Origin: Vibrio penaeicida
Lineage (GTDB): Bacteria; Pseudomonadota; Gammaproteobacteria; Enterobacterales; Vibrionaceae
Direction of reading: 5' to 3'
DNA: 64,000 nt
Assembly (NCBI RefSeq): GCF_019977755.1
Contig: NZ_AP025144.1
Location: forward strand, 2,294,001-2,358,000
Every line of letters begins with the position of its first letter. Positions within the stretch are counted from its first letter, which is position 1. The translations under genes were made by a program, and so were the position numbers. Of this stretch, positions 27,149 through 35,144 are shown one piece after another. A model generated the notes under the pieces. That model worked only from the letters and a program-made list of their open reading frames with translations, searched no databases and was not told where the DNA came from.

Positions 27149-27474
27149 TCTGTTGGGGCTTCTTTGGACCTGTCGTATCGAGCTCGAATAGTAGTCTCTC
27201 TTATTCGAATTTCCATCAAAACACTGATGTTCTATTTTCTATTTGTGAAGAAACGCACCGATTAGCCATATATGTATCTCATACTAAGAAATGGGGCTGG
27301 ATAAACGCACCGTCTGCAAGATAGTGCTTCTGTAACGTAGCTAGTTGGGTATATAGTCAACTAGAAAACTTTCGTATAACGTTCACAAGACGGTTCTGGC
27401 TCAGTTTCTAGTTGTTTTAACGAATAAGTTTTTAACAAATAAGTGTTTTCGAAGAATAAAGTGGTTTCAAAGAA
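27149..27474. promoter_or_regulatory. Divergent intergenic region with inverted repeat
   Basis: This 326-bp gap holds the promoters of the MocR gene and the phosphatase gene. An inverted repeat CTAGTTG / CAACTAG (27341-27347 and 27358-27364, 10-base spacer) is a candidate operator. AAACGCAC is repeated directly (about 27250 and 27303). No RNA gene is recognised. Confidence 0.4.
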
Positions 27475-28218
27475 ATGGAATTCAGGCATCAACATATAAA
27501 CGTATCTAATTTCAATCGTGTATTCGTCATTGGCGATATTCACGGAAAACTAGGGCATTTAAAACACACATTACAAGATATTGATTTTAATCCTGATACC
27601 GATTTACTTATCTCGGTTGGCGACCTGATTGATCGAGGTCCACAATCGGCTGAAACTTTACGTTTTTACTCAGAAAACGACTGGTTCCTCTCTATTATTG
27701 GAAACCACGAACTGATGATGTCCAATGCGATGTCGGTTTGGGAGTTAGAAAATAAGAATAAAGATCAGAGAAGGCTGTTGGAGCTCTGGTGTAAAAACGG
27801 CGGTGATTGGGCACTAGAAGAATCGGTTGATACCTTAAGAAGCTTACAGGCAATTGTCGAAGATATGCCCAGCGCCATCACTTGTGACCTCCCCGATGGA
27901 AGAAAAGTCGGCATAAGCCACGCTCAACCTCACAGCCTCGATTGGACAGAAATGCAGAACTGGCAAGGCAATATGCTAGAAAACCCTAGGTGGATTTGGG
28001 GAAGAACGCGTATAAAAGGTGAACCATCGGATCCCGTTACGAATGTAGACTTCACCATTCATGGGCACACAAGAAGTGACAAAGTTGTCCGCATTGCAAA
28101 CAGCTACTTTATTGATACAGCATCGCGAAATGACTACGCCGGAGAGTTCACAATGATCGAAATACTCTCTGGTGAATTTTTCTCTGGTATCACTTTGGAA
28201 GAGTGGGAAGGATTGTAG
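27475..28218 (+). CDS. Metallophosphoesterase, PrpA/PphA-type protein phosphatase
   Basis: The 247-aa protein has the full phosphoprotein-phosphatase motif set: GDIHG (20-24), GDLIDRG (49-55), GNHE (76-79), HAQPH and the C-terminal GHTR. These ligate two metal ions. It is of the size of lambda-phage phosphatase and E. coli PrpA/PrpB (PphA/B), serine/threonine phosphatases active in the cytoplasm. No kinase gene is adjacent. The ribosome site is weak. Confidence 0.9.
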   Translation: MEFRHQHINVSNFNRVFVIGDIHGKLGHLKHTLQDIDFNPDTDLLISVGDLIDRGPQSAETLRFYSENDWFLSIIGNHELMMSNAMSVWELENKNKDQRRLLELWCKNGGDWALEESVDTLRSLQAIVEDMPSAITCDLPDGRKVGISHAQPHSLDWTEMQNWQGNMLENPRWIWGRTRIKGEPSDPVTNVDFTIHGHTRSDKVVRIANSYFIDTASRNDYAGEFTMIEILSGEFFSGITLEEWEGL

Positions 28219-28325
28219 ATCAACTTACTTGATATTTAACTCATTTTTCATACTGTTCAATTTGTGTTCTTGGCATAAGCTTAATTTAAGTTGACCTAAA
28301 GGAAGCAACGCTAAAGGAATGAAGA

Positions 28326-28784
28326 ATGAAATTAAAATATCTACTTGTGACGCTGGCTTGTACCCTATCTTTTCAGATTGCCGCTAAGCCTAGTGTTAAC
28401 GATATGCAGCAATGCCAAGCTCTCATTGATTTTATTGAACAAAAGCTCAGCAACCCACCAGCAAAATACAAATCCGATCTTGTAGATACTGCCAAACTGG
28501 GGCTGGGTAAATACGACGATTACATTCAAAGTGACATTGTCACACCTGGGTTGATCGAGTTTAATGGGGGTGACAAAGCAAAAGCCGCTGAAATGCAGAA
28601 ACAAGTGGATGCGTTTAAGTCTTCCTTAACGAAAGCTTTAAACCAAAGATACTCTCAACCAGGGTTGTTTATGGATCAAGTCGTGGCATTAAATGAATGC
28701 ACGAAAAAAGCCGTTCCTTCGGGTGAAGCATTAGACGATCTAAAACGTTCAATGGAATCATTAATCGCCTTGGTACAAAGCTAG
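28326..28784 (+). CDS. Periplasmic protein of unknown function
   Basis: The 152-aa protein has a Sec signal peptide (about 1-20, LACTLSFQIAA then KPS). The mature part is helical and charged, with two Cys residues (QQCQAL and NECTKK) far apart that could form a disulfide. The gene follows the phosphatase by 107 bp and has AAGGAATGAAG before the ATG. No family is recognised. Confidence 0.75.
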   Translation: MKLKYLLVTLACTLSFQIAAKPSVNDMQQCQALIDFIEQKLSNPPAKYKSDLVDTAKLGLGKYDDYIQSDIVTPGLIEFNGGDKAKAAEMQKQVDAFKSSLTKALNQRYSQPGLFMDQVVALNECTKKAVPSGEALDDLKRSMESLIALVQS

Positions 28785-28841
28785 AGCCCTCAATAATGCC
28801 AAGCATTTATTGCATTATGATGCCTCTAATAAAAAGGGGCG

Positions 28842-29951
28842 TCATAAAATTTGAATGGTCGCGTTGTCAATAAAATCCCAATCCAATTCCGCCCCCAACC
28901 CTGCCGTTTCTGGGAGGTTGGCGTAACCCTTTTCTATAGGTAGCGCCTGTTTCAAACCAAATGAAAAAGTGTCCGTCGGATACAAGAGTTCAACATACGT
29001 CGTGTTGCTGATTGCTGCCGCCACATGCATATTCACTAACTCCAATGGATGGAAAATTGTGGTGTGCAGTTCGCAATTCAAATGGAAAGATTCCGCTAAG
29101 TTTGCCGTTTTAAGGACTCCGGTAATACCGCCGGACCAAGATACATCTGCTCTAACTGCATCATAAACACCAGCCGACAGTGCTTCCGCAACGGAATAAG
29201 GATGATGCGGCAACACCTCTGCACCCACGATTGGAATAGACACCTTCGACTTCAGCTTTTTAAGTGCGGTAAATGACTCATCGGGCAAAGGCTCTTCCAA
29301 CCACGCATAGTTCAACGCTTCCAACCCTTTAGCAAACTCCACCGCCTCTAAAAGTGAATATGACGCAACCGGATCGGACATAAGTGTGAAATCTTCACCA
29401 ACCGCTTCCCGAACCGCTTGGTGAATATCCAAATCTTCACGCATGTTATTACCCGGTGGGTGAATTTTGTATGCATGATACCCAGCATTTTTTACTGCTA
29501 GCGCTTCTTTCTTATAATCTTCCAATGTTGGAAGCACCAGCGATGAGGTATAAACAGGTACGCGCTGCCTTGAACCTCCTATATAGCGCCATAAAGGCTG
29601 CCCTGCATGCTGAGCGCCTAATAGCCATAAACAACAATCAAAGGGACCATAACTGTACATAGGCAAATGATGCCACCATCGATTAAGTGTCCGGTATTCC
29701 TGCCATAGCTTTTCTCGGTCGAGTGCATTTTTGCCAATTAGAAGTGTTGGCATGCTAGACGCTGCTAGATGACCCGCCCCTAATGCTGACTTTCCTGCAA
29801 AACCAAACATGGATGCACTCAATCCACATTCAGTTGTGAGTGTCACCACAAGAAAGTTCAACGCCTCTGATTTACCCGCTTTTTTTAACGCGTGCGCGTT
29901 CATAGCTGTGTCTGTTTGACAGCAGCGTATTTCGACCTGTTTGATTATCAT
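28842..29951 (-). CDS. Enolase-superfamily acid-sugar dehydratase-like protein
   Basis: The 369-aa protein has the mandelate racemase/muconate-lactonising fold: an N-terminal capping domain and a C-terminal barrel. Metal ligands appear as Asp in LMSDPV, Glu in WLEEPL and Glu in GAEVLP, spaced as in the family. The second-strand base motif reads YKIHPPG (KxH) where many members have KxK. A late His sits in CELHTT. Such enzymes dehydrate or epimerise sugar acids by proton abstraction next to a carboxylate. It is the last gene of the minus-strand catabolic island, 45 bp after the UxaA-type gene, so a sugar-acid substrate is likely; the identity is unknown. Confidence 0.85.
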   Translation of the reverse strand: MIIKQVEIRCCQTDTAMNAHALKKAGKSEALNFLVVTLTTECGLSASMFGFAGKSALGAGHLAASSMPTLLIGKNALDREKLWQEYRTLNRWWHHLPMYSYGPFDCCLWLLGAQHAGQPLWRYIGGSRQRVPVYTSSLVLPTLEDYKKEALAVKNAGYHAYKIHPPGNNMREDLDIHQAVREAVGEDFTLMSDPVASYSLLEAVEFAKGLEALNYAWLEEPLPDESFTALKKLKSKVSIPIVGAEVLPHHPYSVAEALSAGVYDAVRADVSWSGGITGVLKTANLAESFHLNCELHTTIFHPLELVNMHVAAAISNTTYVELLYPTDTFSFGLKQALPIEKGYANLPETAGLGAELDWDFIDNATIQIL

Positions 29952-29996
29952 GATTGTTACCGTGATAGGTTAGGGGGCTGTTATCCCGAAATAACG

Positions 29997-31187
29997 CTAT
30001 TTATAAGTAATTAAGCACTCAGCATGCCCCAACGCCTCAGACTTGGTTTGCTGACCTTGAGCAACAGAAACAACGAGGTCGGTAATTTCATTGGCTACAG
30101 AATCCAGCTCGACACCTTCCAGCACTTTTCCGGCATTCACATCCATATCATTGGACATGCGGCTGTATGTTTCTGGGTTTGCACATATTTTAATGACAGG
30201 AGAAATCGCGCTTCCCACTACTGAGCCTCGCCCAGTCGTAAACAACACCATATGAGCCCCACAGGCGATCAATTCTGTGATTTCTGCATTATCAGCGATG
30301 TTAGGAAAGCCGAACCGTACTTCGCCATCGGGAACAACATCCAGCAACCAAAGCCCTTTTTGAGTAGGTAATTCCGCGGGCTTGATTATGCCTTCAATCG
30401 GGCGTGTACCACTCTTGGAATACGCCCCTAAAGACTTTTCTTCAATAGTGGATAGACCGCCATCTGCATTGCCCGGCGCAAAGCTCGCAAAACCAAGAGT
30501 GCTGTAATAGCGAGCCGCCTTATCGACCGACTCTACCAGCGCTTTTGAAATCTCAGGAGTCGAGCCACGCTCACTCATATGCGTTTCACAACCTATCAGT
30601 TCACCTGTTTCTTCAAAAATACAGGTTGCCCCCATATCCACTAACGTGTCGAAGCTTAGACCTACAGCCGGATTCGCTGTTATCCCTGACGTGCCGTCAG
30701 AGCCACCACAGATAGTTGCAACGGAAAGCTCGCTGATGTCCATGTCCACTTTGGTTTCAGACGCCAATATGTCCATCACGCCCGTGACCCACTCTATCCC
30801 TAAATCAATGGCGTTTTGCGTGCCACCCACTTCTTGAATGCTGATGGTACGTGAGGGTCTGCCACTGGCTTTGACCAGTTTATCCAGCTTCTCTCGGTTC
30901 ATGCTTTCGCACCCAAGAGAAACAAATAAGACCGCACCAACATTTGGATGAGTTGCCAGCCCAGACAATACACGCTCTGCATGAGAATTGGGGTAACACC
31001 CCGGAAAGCCGACTTCATGCACGATACCCGGCGCGATTCCTTCAAAGTGGCGAACAATTTTGCTCACCACAAAATGGCTACACTCCACCAAATACGCCAC
31101 CATTATTTGATTGCGAATCCCTTTTCGCCCATCACTTCTTAAATAGCCTTGCAAATGGACTTCACGGTTATATATGGCATCACTCAT
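29997..31187 (-). CDS. UxaA-family dehydratase, large (catalytic) subunit
   Basis: The 396-aa protein has the galactarate/altronate dehydratase C-terminal domain. Motifs: GYLRSDGRKGIRN near the start, GCYPNSHAERVL, LGCES, ICGGSDGTSGITANPA, FEETGELIGCE and LFTTGRGSVVG. The conserved Cys residues bind iron in the family. The SAF-domain small subunit is encoded just upstream, overlapping it by eight bases. This two-gene split also occurs in altronate dehydratases and in SuyAB (R)-sulfolactate sulfo-lyase. The ATG at 31187 is chosen because GGAGGG lies seven bases upstream; the ATG at 31193 is too close. It beta-eliminates water (or sulfite) from a hydroxy acid; the substrate is not deducible. 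Confidence 0.87.
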   Translation of the reverse strand: MSDAIYNREVHLQGYLRSDGRKGIRNQIMVAYLVECSHFVVSKIVRHFEGIAPGIVHEVGFPGCYPNSHAERVLSGLATHPNVGAVLFVSLGCESMNREKLDKLVKASGRPSRTISIQEVGGTQNAIDLGIEWVTGVMDILASETKVDMDISELSVATICGGSDGTSGITANPAVGLSFDTLVDMGATCIFEETGELIGCETHMSERGSTPEISKALVESVDKAARYYSTLGFASFAPGNADGGLSTIEEKSLGAYSKSGTRPIEGIIKPAELPTQKGLWLLDVVPDGEVRFGFPNIADNAEITELIACGAHMVLFTTGRGSVVGSAISPVIKICANPETYSRMSNDMDVNAGKVLEGVELDSVANEITDLVVSVAQGQQTKSEALGHAECLITYK

Positions 31188-31479
31188 GAACATGCCCTCC
31201 TCTTTGATGCGATGGGATATATTGACTATGAAGGTTATGAGTGTGAATCAACTCCCCCGCATCTACATCGGCACTACACCGCCCAATTGGCACACCGTAC
31301 TTGATGATCAATGTGCCTTTTTTGAGTGCCATTCGTGCAACCTTAAACCCTACAGGCGTCGGCTGTTTAACCTCAATAGCCAGCTCGGATCCTTCCCTCG
31401 TTACCACTTCTTGCTGGCGTAACTCCCGACAAGCAATTAACACATTGTCGTCCTCTTTAAGCAAAATCACCGATGCCAT
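31180..31479 (-). CDS. UxaA-family dehydratase, SAF-domain small subunit
   Basis: The 99-aa protein corresponds to the N-terminal SAF domain of UxaA/GarD dehydratases: an early LKEDDNVLIACRELRQQEVV and a conserved core VARMALKKGTLIIKYGVPIG followed by AGELIHTHNLHS, which is diagnostic for the small subunit. It pairs with the large subunit, overlapping it by eight bases. Its start overlaps the RraA stop (TAATG), so the three proteins are translationally coupled. Confidence 0.87.
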   Translation of the reverse strand: MASVILLKEDDNVLIACRELRQQEVVTREGSELAIEVKQPTPVGFKVARMALKKGTLIIKYGVPIGRCSADVDAGELIHTHNLHSQYIPSHQRGGHVHE

Positions 31480-32147
31480 TAGAATTTACCGTATTGCAAA
31501 TAGGCTTCCTGTGCATCCATTCCATCAAGAATTGCGCTGCGCACTTTGTTCTCAACTTTAGTGGATGCATAAGCGGCTTCGGCCACTGATTTAGCAATGG
31601 ATTTAGGAATGATAATGGCACCATCGTCGTCAGCGAGTAGGTAGTCGCCAGGAGATATCGAAACCTCTCCGATTTGGATTGGCACATCAAACCCAACAGG
31701 TTTCCAGTACCCGACAACATCTTCCGGTGTATAGAATCGGTGCCACAACTGGAAACCAATTTTTCGAATAAACCCAGTATCTCTTGCCCCGCCATCCACC
31801 AAGCAACCAAGCACACCTTTATGTTGCAGTGTTTCTGCCGAAAGCTCCCCCATGTGGGCAACTTTGTTATCGTTTGGCTGACACACCCAAATATGCCCGG
31901 GTTTTGCTTTGGAAAGTAACCCCGTCCATTCCAGCAAACTCTGATGACCATCCATAGATTGATCAACTTCACCCAGAATGGTGAACACGGGTCCGGCTAA
32001 GACTTGATCCGTAATAAGAGGGCGCAATTCGCGAGGCAAAACGTAGTTCGTCATGCCCTCTCCTCGCATCACATCATTAACCACGCCGGTATAGCAGTGT
32101 TGGAGCAACTCTGTAATTTCATCTTGTTCATTGGTATGGCTTGTCAT
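31479..32147 (-). CDS. RraA-family aldolase/decarboxylase
   Basis: The 222-aa protein has RraA-fold motifs GPVFTI, HMGELSAETLQHKGVLG and VDGGARDT, which hold the metal- and substrate-binding residues of 4-hydroxy-4-methyl-2-oxoglutarate/4-carboxy-4-hydroxy-2-oxoadipate aldolases. True RNase E inhibitor RraA proteins are shorter (about 160 aa), so an aldolase/oxaloacetate decarboxylase role is favoured. In this island it could cleave a 2-keto-acid produced by the dehydratases to pyruvate plus a second product (inference). It starts two bases after the ABC ATPase gene. Confidence 0.85.
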   Translation of the reverse strand: MTSHTNEQDEITELLQHCYTGVVNDVMRGEGMTNYVLPRELRPLITDQVLAGPVFTILGEVDQSMDGHQSLLEWTGLLSKAKPGHIWVCQPNDNKVAHMGELSAETLQHKGVLGCLVDGGARDTGFIRKIGFQLWHRFYTPEDVVGYWKPVGFDVPIQIGEVSISPGDYLLADDDGAIIIPKSIAKSVAEAAYASTKVENKVRSAILDGMDAQEAYLQYGKF

Positions 32148-32149
32148 GA

Positions 32150-33271
32150 TTACTCTCCCTGGGGGCTCTCAGCTAAAAGGGACTGCTCGGTTCCTTTGTC
32201 AAAGAGGTGAATTCGATCTAACCCGATAGCAAATTCCAAACGCTCTCCGTTTCTCACATCCCTCGGGCTTAACATTTTCGATTGAACTTCTTTCTGCCCT
32301 ATTTGCACGAACAAAATAGTCTCTGTGCCTTGCGGTTCAGAAATGATCACGCTTTCATGAAATGGCGTACTTTGTGCGCCGCTTTCCATACCATGCCCTA
32401 CTGGGTAGAGATCATCCGGTCGGATACCAACCACAATTTTTTGCTCGTGCTGGACTTTTCCTAGGAAGCGCTCCGGTAACTCTATTTCGTGAGCGCCTTC
32501 CAAGTGCAGTATCCATTTCCCGTTTTGCTCGTAAGCAATAGCATCGATCATGTTCATAGGGGGGCTTCCTATAAAAGACGCCACAAACATGTTCGTTGGC
32601 GCATGGAAGATCTCCATGGGGGAGCCGACCTGCTCTATGTAGCCATCTCGCATCACCACCACGCGGTCGGCCAGTGTCATGGCTTCAACCTGATCGTGAG
32701 TCACGTACACCACCGTCGTTTTAACCGTTTGGTGGAGTTTTTTAATCTCGGTACGCATCTGCACGCGTAGCTTTGCATCTAGGTTGGACAGGGGTTCGTC
32801 GAACAAAAATACGTCCGGAGTGCGCACAATGGCTCGCCCCATCGCTACCCGTTGACGCTGCCCACCAGAAAGCTCGGCAGGCATCCTATCCATCAAACTG
32901 TCTAGCCCTAGAATTTGGGCCGCGTTTTGTACTCGTTTTTCGATTTCAGATTCTTCTATATTGGAAATTTTCAATCCAAAACCTAAGTTCTCTTCCACCG
33001 TCATATGTGGATATAGTGCGTAGCTCTGGAACACCATGGAGATGTTTCTGTCTCTGGGCGGCAAATCATTTACCACTCTATCGCCAATCACTACCTCGCC
33101 ACTGGTGATGCCTTCTAACCCTGCGATGATTCTTAGGGTGGTCGACTTTCCGCAGCCAGACGGACCAACCAAAACCACGAATTCATTGTGTTTGATATCC
33201 AAATCGACACCATGAACTACTTCAGTTTTGCCGTATCTTTTTACTACCTTGTTCAGCTTTACGTCAGCCAT
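32150..33271 (-). CDS. CUT1-type sugar ABC transporter ATPase (MalK/UgpC-like)
   Basis: The 373-aa protein has Walker A GPSGCGKST (37-45), Q-loop MVFQSYALYPHM, signature LSGGQRQRVAMGRAI (about 134) and Walker B VFLFDEPLSNLDAKLR, followed by a C-terminal TOBE/OB regulatory domain (about 240-373), as in MalK-type ATPases. It powers the two permeases encoded just upstream; spacing is six bases. CUT1 systems import disaccharides, oligosaccharides, glycerol-3-phosphate or polyols. Confidence 0.93.
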   Translation of the reverse strand: MADVKLNKVVKRYGKTEVVHGVDLDIKHNEFVVLVGPSGCGKSTTLRIIAGLEGITSGEVVIGDRVVNDLPPRDRNISMVFQSYALYPHMTVEENLGFGLKISNIEESEIEKRVQNAAQILGLDSLMDRMPAELSGGQRQRVAMGRAIVRTPDVFLFDEPLSNLDAKLRVQMRTEIKKLHQTVKTTVVYVTHDQVEAMTLADRVVVMRDGYIEQVGSPMEIFHAPTNMFVASFIGSPPMNMIDAIAYEQNGKWILHLEGAHEIELPERFLGKVQHEQKIVVGIRPDDLYPVGHGMESGAQSTPFHESVIISEPQGTETILFVQIGQKEVQSKMLSPRDVRNGERLEFAIGLDRIHLFDKGTEQSLLAESPQGE

Positions 33272-33277
33272 AGATGT

Positions 33278-34138
33278 TTATCCTTTTACACCACCAAATG
33301 TCAGCCCTGAAATCAGGTGCTTTTGAACTAAAAACGTAAGAATAAGTGCCGGAATAATGATGATTACCGCCATGGCACACATGCCTGCCCAGTCAATCGT
33401 AAATTGAGCGGTAAAATCCATTAACCCTACGGGCAACGTCTTACTGTCTGTGGAACGGGTAAGCTGACTCGCCAACGCATATTCGTTCCAAGAGGTAAGG
33501 AAGGCGAAAATACCCGCCGATGCCAAACCCGATTTTGCTAAAGGAAATTCAATTTTCCAAAACGCTTGCCAACGTGTACAACCATCGACTTGCGCGGCTT
33601 CGGATAAGTCCTTAGGTATCTGCCTGAAAAATCCATCAATCAGCCAGATCGTGAAAGGCACATTCAATGCGACATACACCAAAATCACCCCAAATTGTGT
33701 GTCTATCCAGCCGAGCTTACTCCACAGAATGAACACTGGTAGGCTTAGGGCGATACCAGGGATGGTTCGCGAGAGCATTAAGCCCAAAAACAGAGCGTCT
33801 TTCCCTTTAAAACGATACCGAGCAAAAGCGTACCCACCAGCAATACCAATCAAAATGGCTATAACCGTGCTGGTTACTGCGATAATCAGCGAGTTCATAA
33901 AATAACTGCCAACCGGAATCGCGATTTGGTCTACCCCAGCGCCAAGTATCGACATGAAGTTGGATAGCCCGAATTCTTGCGGAATCCAAACCGGAGGCTT
34001 GGCTAAGATCTCTCCATTCGGTCGAAAAGCCGAAAACATCACCCAGACACCAGGGATACACATCAAGGAAATCAGTATGAATACCCCAACTCGAACCGCC
34101 AGTTTCTGAAGCGTGACACGTGTTGATGCCAAGATCAT
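33278..34138 (-). CDS. CUT1-type ABC permease (MalG-like)
   Basis: The 286-aa protein has six membrane helices. The EAA loop is EAAQVDGCTRWQAFWKIEFPLAKSG (about 180-204), which contacts the ATPase. FRPNGEILAKPPVW after the first helix is typical of MalG-like subunits. It overlaps the MalF-like gene by four bases (ATGA) and precedes the ATPase by six. Confidence 0.93.
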   Translation of the reverse strand: MILASTRVTLQKLAVRVGVFILISLMCIPGVWVMFSAFRPNGEILAKPPVWIPQEFGLSNFMSILGAGVDQIAIPVGSYFMNSLIIAVTSTVIAILIGIAGGYAFARYRFKGKDALFLGLMLSRTIPGIALSLPVFILWSKLGWIDTQFGVILVYVALNVPFTIWLIDGFFRQIPKDLSEAAQVDGCTRWQAFWKIEFPLAKSGLASAGIFAFLTSWNEYALASQLTRSTDSKTLPVGLMDFTAQFTIDWAGMCAMAVIIIIPALILTFLVQKHLISGLTFGGVKG

Positions 34139-35052
34139 TGTGCACCTCCCATGAAGCGACGAGCCGCCATTAATTTACGAAAGAAATAGAAGGTAAAAGC
34201 GATAGAAAGCAGAATCGATACATACGCCATAGCATTGGCTTGCCCCATTTTGGCGTTGTCGTAACCGACTCGCGCAATCAACGTCCACAATAGCTCGGTT
34301 CGCCCTGCGGGACCGCCTCCTGTCATCACGTCGACAATATCGAACGCTCGCGCCACATCCAGTGAGCGAATCGTCATCGCAATAAAAATAAAGGGCATTA
34401 AAAACGGTAAAGTAATGTGTCTAAACACCTGAATGGGTGAACATCCATCCACTTTCGCGGCTTCAATTGGGTCTTGTGGCATCGCATATAGCCCTGCCAG
34501 TAATAAGATGGCAAAGACACTGGTACTCATCCAGATTTCAGCAATCATGATGGACATCATGGCCAAGGTGCCATCCACCAGCCACGGAATCGCTTGATCT
34601 GTCCACCCTAGTGTTTGAAGTAAGTTGTTTAAAATGCCTATGTTGTCGTTAAAAACAAATTTGAACTGGAAGCCGACCAATATTGGAGAAAACATCATCG
34701 GGAACATCATGACAGTGCGCAACAAACGCTTTCCTTTCGTGATTTGATTCACCAACAGGGCAATAACTAACCCAAGCACCAGCTCCACATTCAAAACGAT
34801 GGTTAAGAAAAACACCGTTCTTGCGAATACCCACCAGAAATCTGCGTCGGAAAATATTCGGCTGTAATTTCTCAGCCCGATAAACTTCCAAAGTGTTTCA
34901 GGACGAGTGATTTTGTATGGCGTAAAACTTGTGTACAGAGAGAATATCAGTGGTAACAGGACCACAACGAGTATGGTGACTATTGCTGGTAATAGCAGCA
35001 TATAGGGAACCGACTCTTCTCGGTGTACAAAACGCCGAATTGCTCGAAACAT
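34135..35052 (-). CDS. CUT1-type ABC permease (MalF-like)
   Basis: The 305-aa protein has six membrane helices and an EAA loop EAAKVDGCSPIQVFRHITLP (about 196-215). YTSFTPYKITRP after helix 1 is typical of MalF-like subunits without the large MalF P2 loop. It partners the MalG-like subunit. A 92-bp gap with two strong hairpins separates it from the solute-binding-protein gene upstream. Confidence 0.93.
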   Translation of the reverse strand: MFRAIRRFVHREESVPYMLLLPAIVTILVVVLLPLIFSLYTSFTPYKITRPETLWKFIGLRNYSRIFSDADFWWVFARTVFFLTIVLNVELVLGLVIALLVNQITKGKRLLRTVMMFPMMFSPILVGFQFKFVFNDNIGILNNLLQTLGWTDQAIPWLVDGTLAMMSIMIAEIWMSTSVFAILLLAGLYAMPQDPIEAAKVDGCSPIQVFRHITLPFLMPFIFIAMTIRSLDVARAFDIVDVMTGGGPAGRTELLWTLIARVGYDNAKMGQANAMAYVSILLSIAFTFYFFRKLMAARRFMGGAQ

Positions 35053-35076
35053 ACCTATCCTTGTATTAGTTGAGAT

Positions 35077-35120
35077 TAGGGTCTGCTGACCCTATTCAAG
35101 CTGGGTGGGTTCCCCCACCC
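35077..35120 (-). repeat. Tandem intercistronic hairpins between binding protein and permease genes
   Basis: Two perfect 7-bp stems with 4-base loops lie side by side: TAGGGTC/GACCCTA (35077-35094) and GGGTGGG/CCCACCC (35103-35120). No T-run follows, so they are not terminators. In this position such structures typically protect the binding-protein mRNA and lower permease expression. Confidence 0.75.
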
Positions 35121-35144
35121 TTATATGCTTATATCCCTACAGCC

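Noticed and set aside
28810..28846. Possible terminator between the periplasmic protein gene and the enolase-family gene
   Set aside because: The stem relies on G-T pairs and overlaps the enolase-family stop codon; not strong enough to annotate.
31180..31193. Start of the UxaA large subunit at 31193
   Set aside because: GGAGGG would be only one base from that ATG; the ATG at 31187 has proper spacing.
31457..31972. 171-codon minus-strand ORF within the RraA-family gene
   Set aside because: It is an alternative frame of a gene with clear RraA motifs and is rich in Trp/Met/Cys as expected from a shadow.
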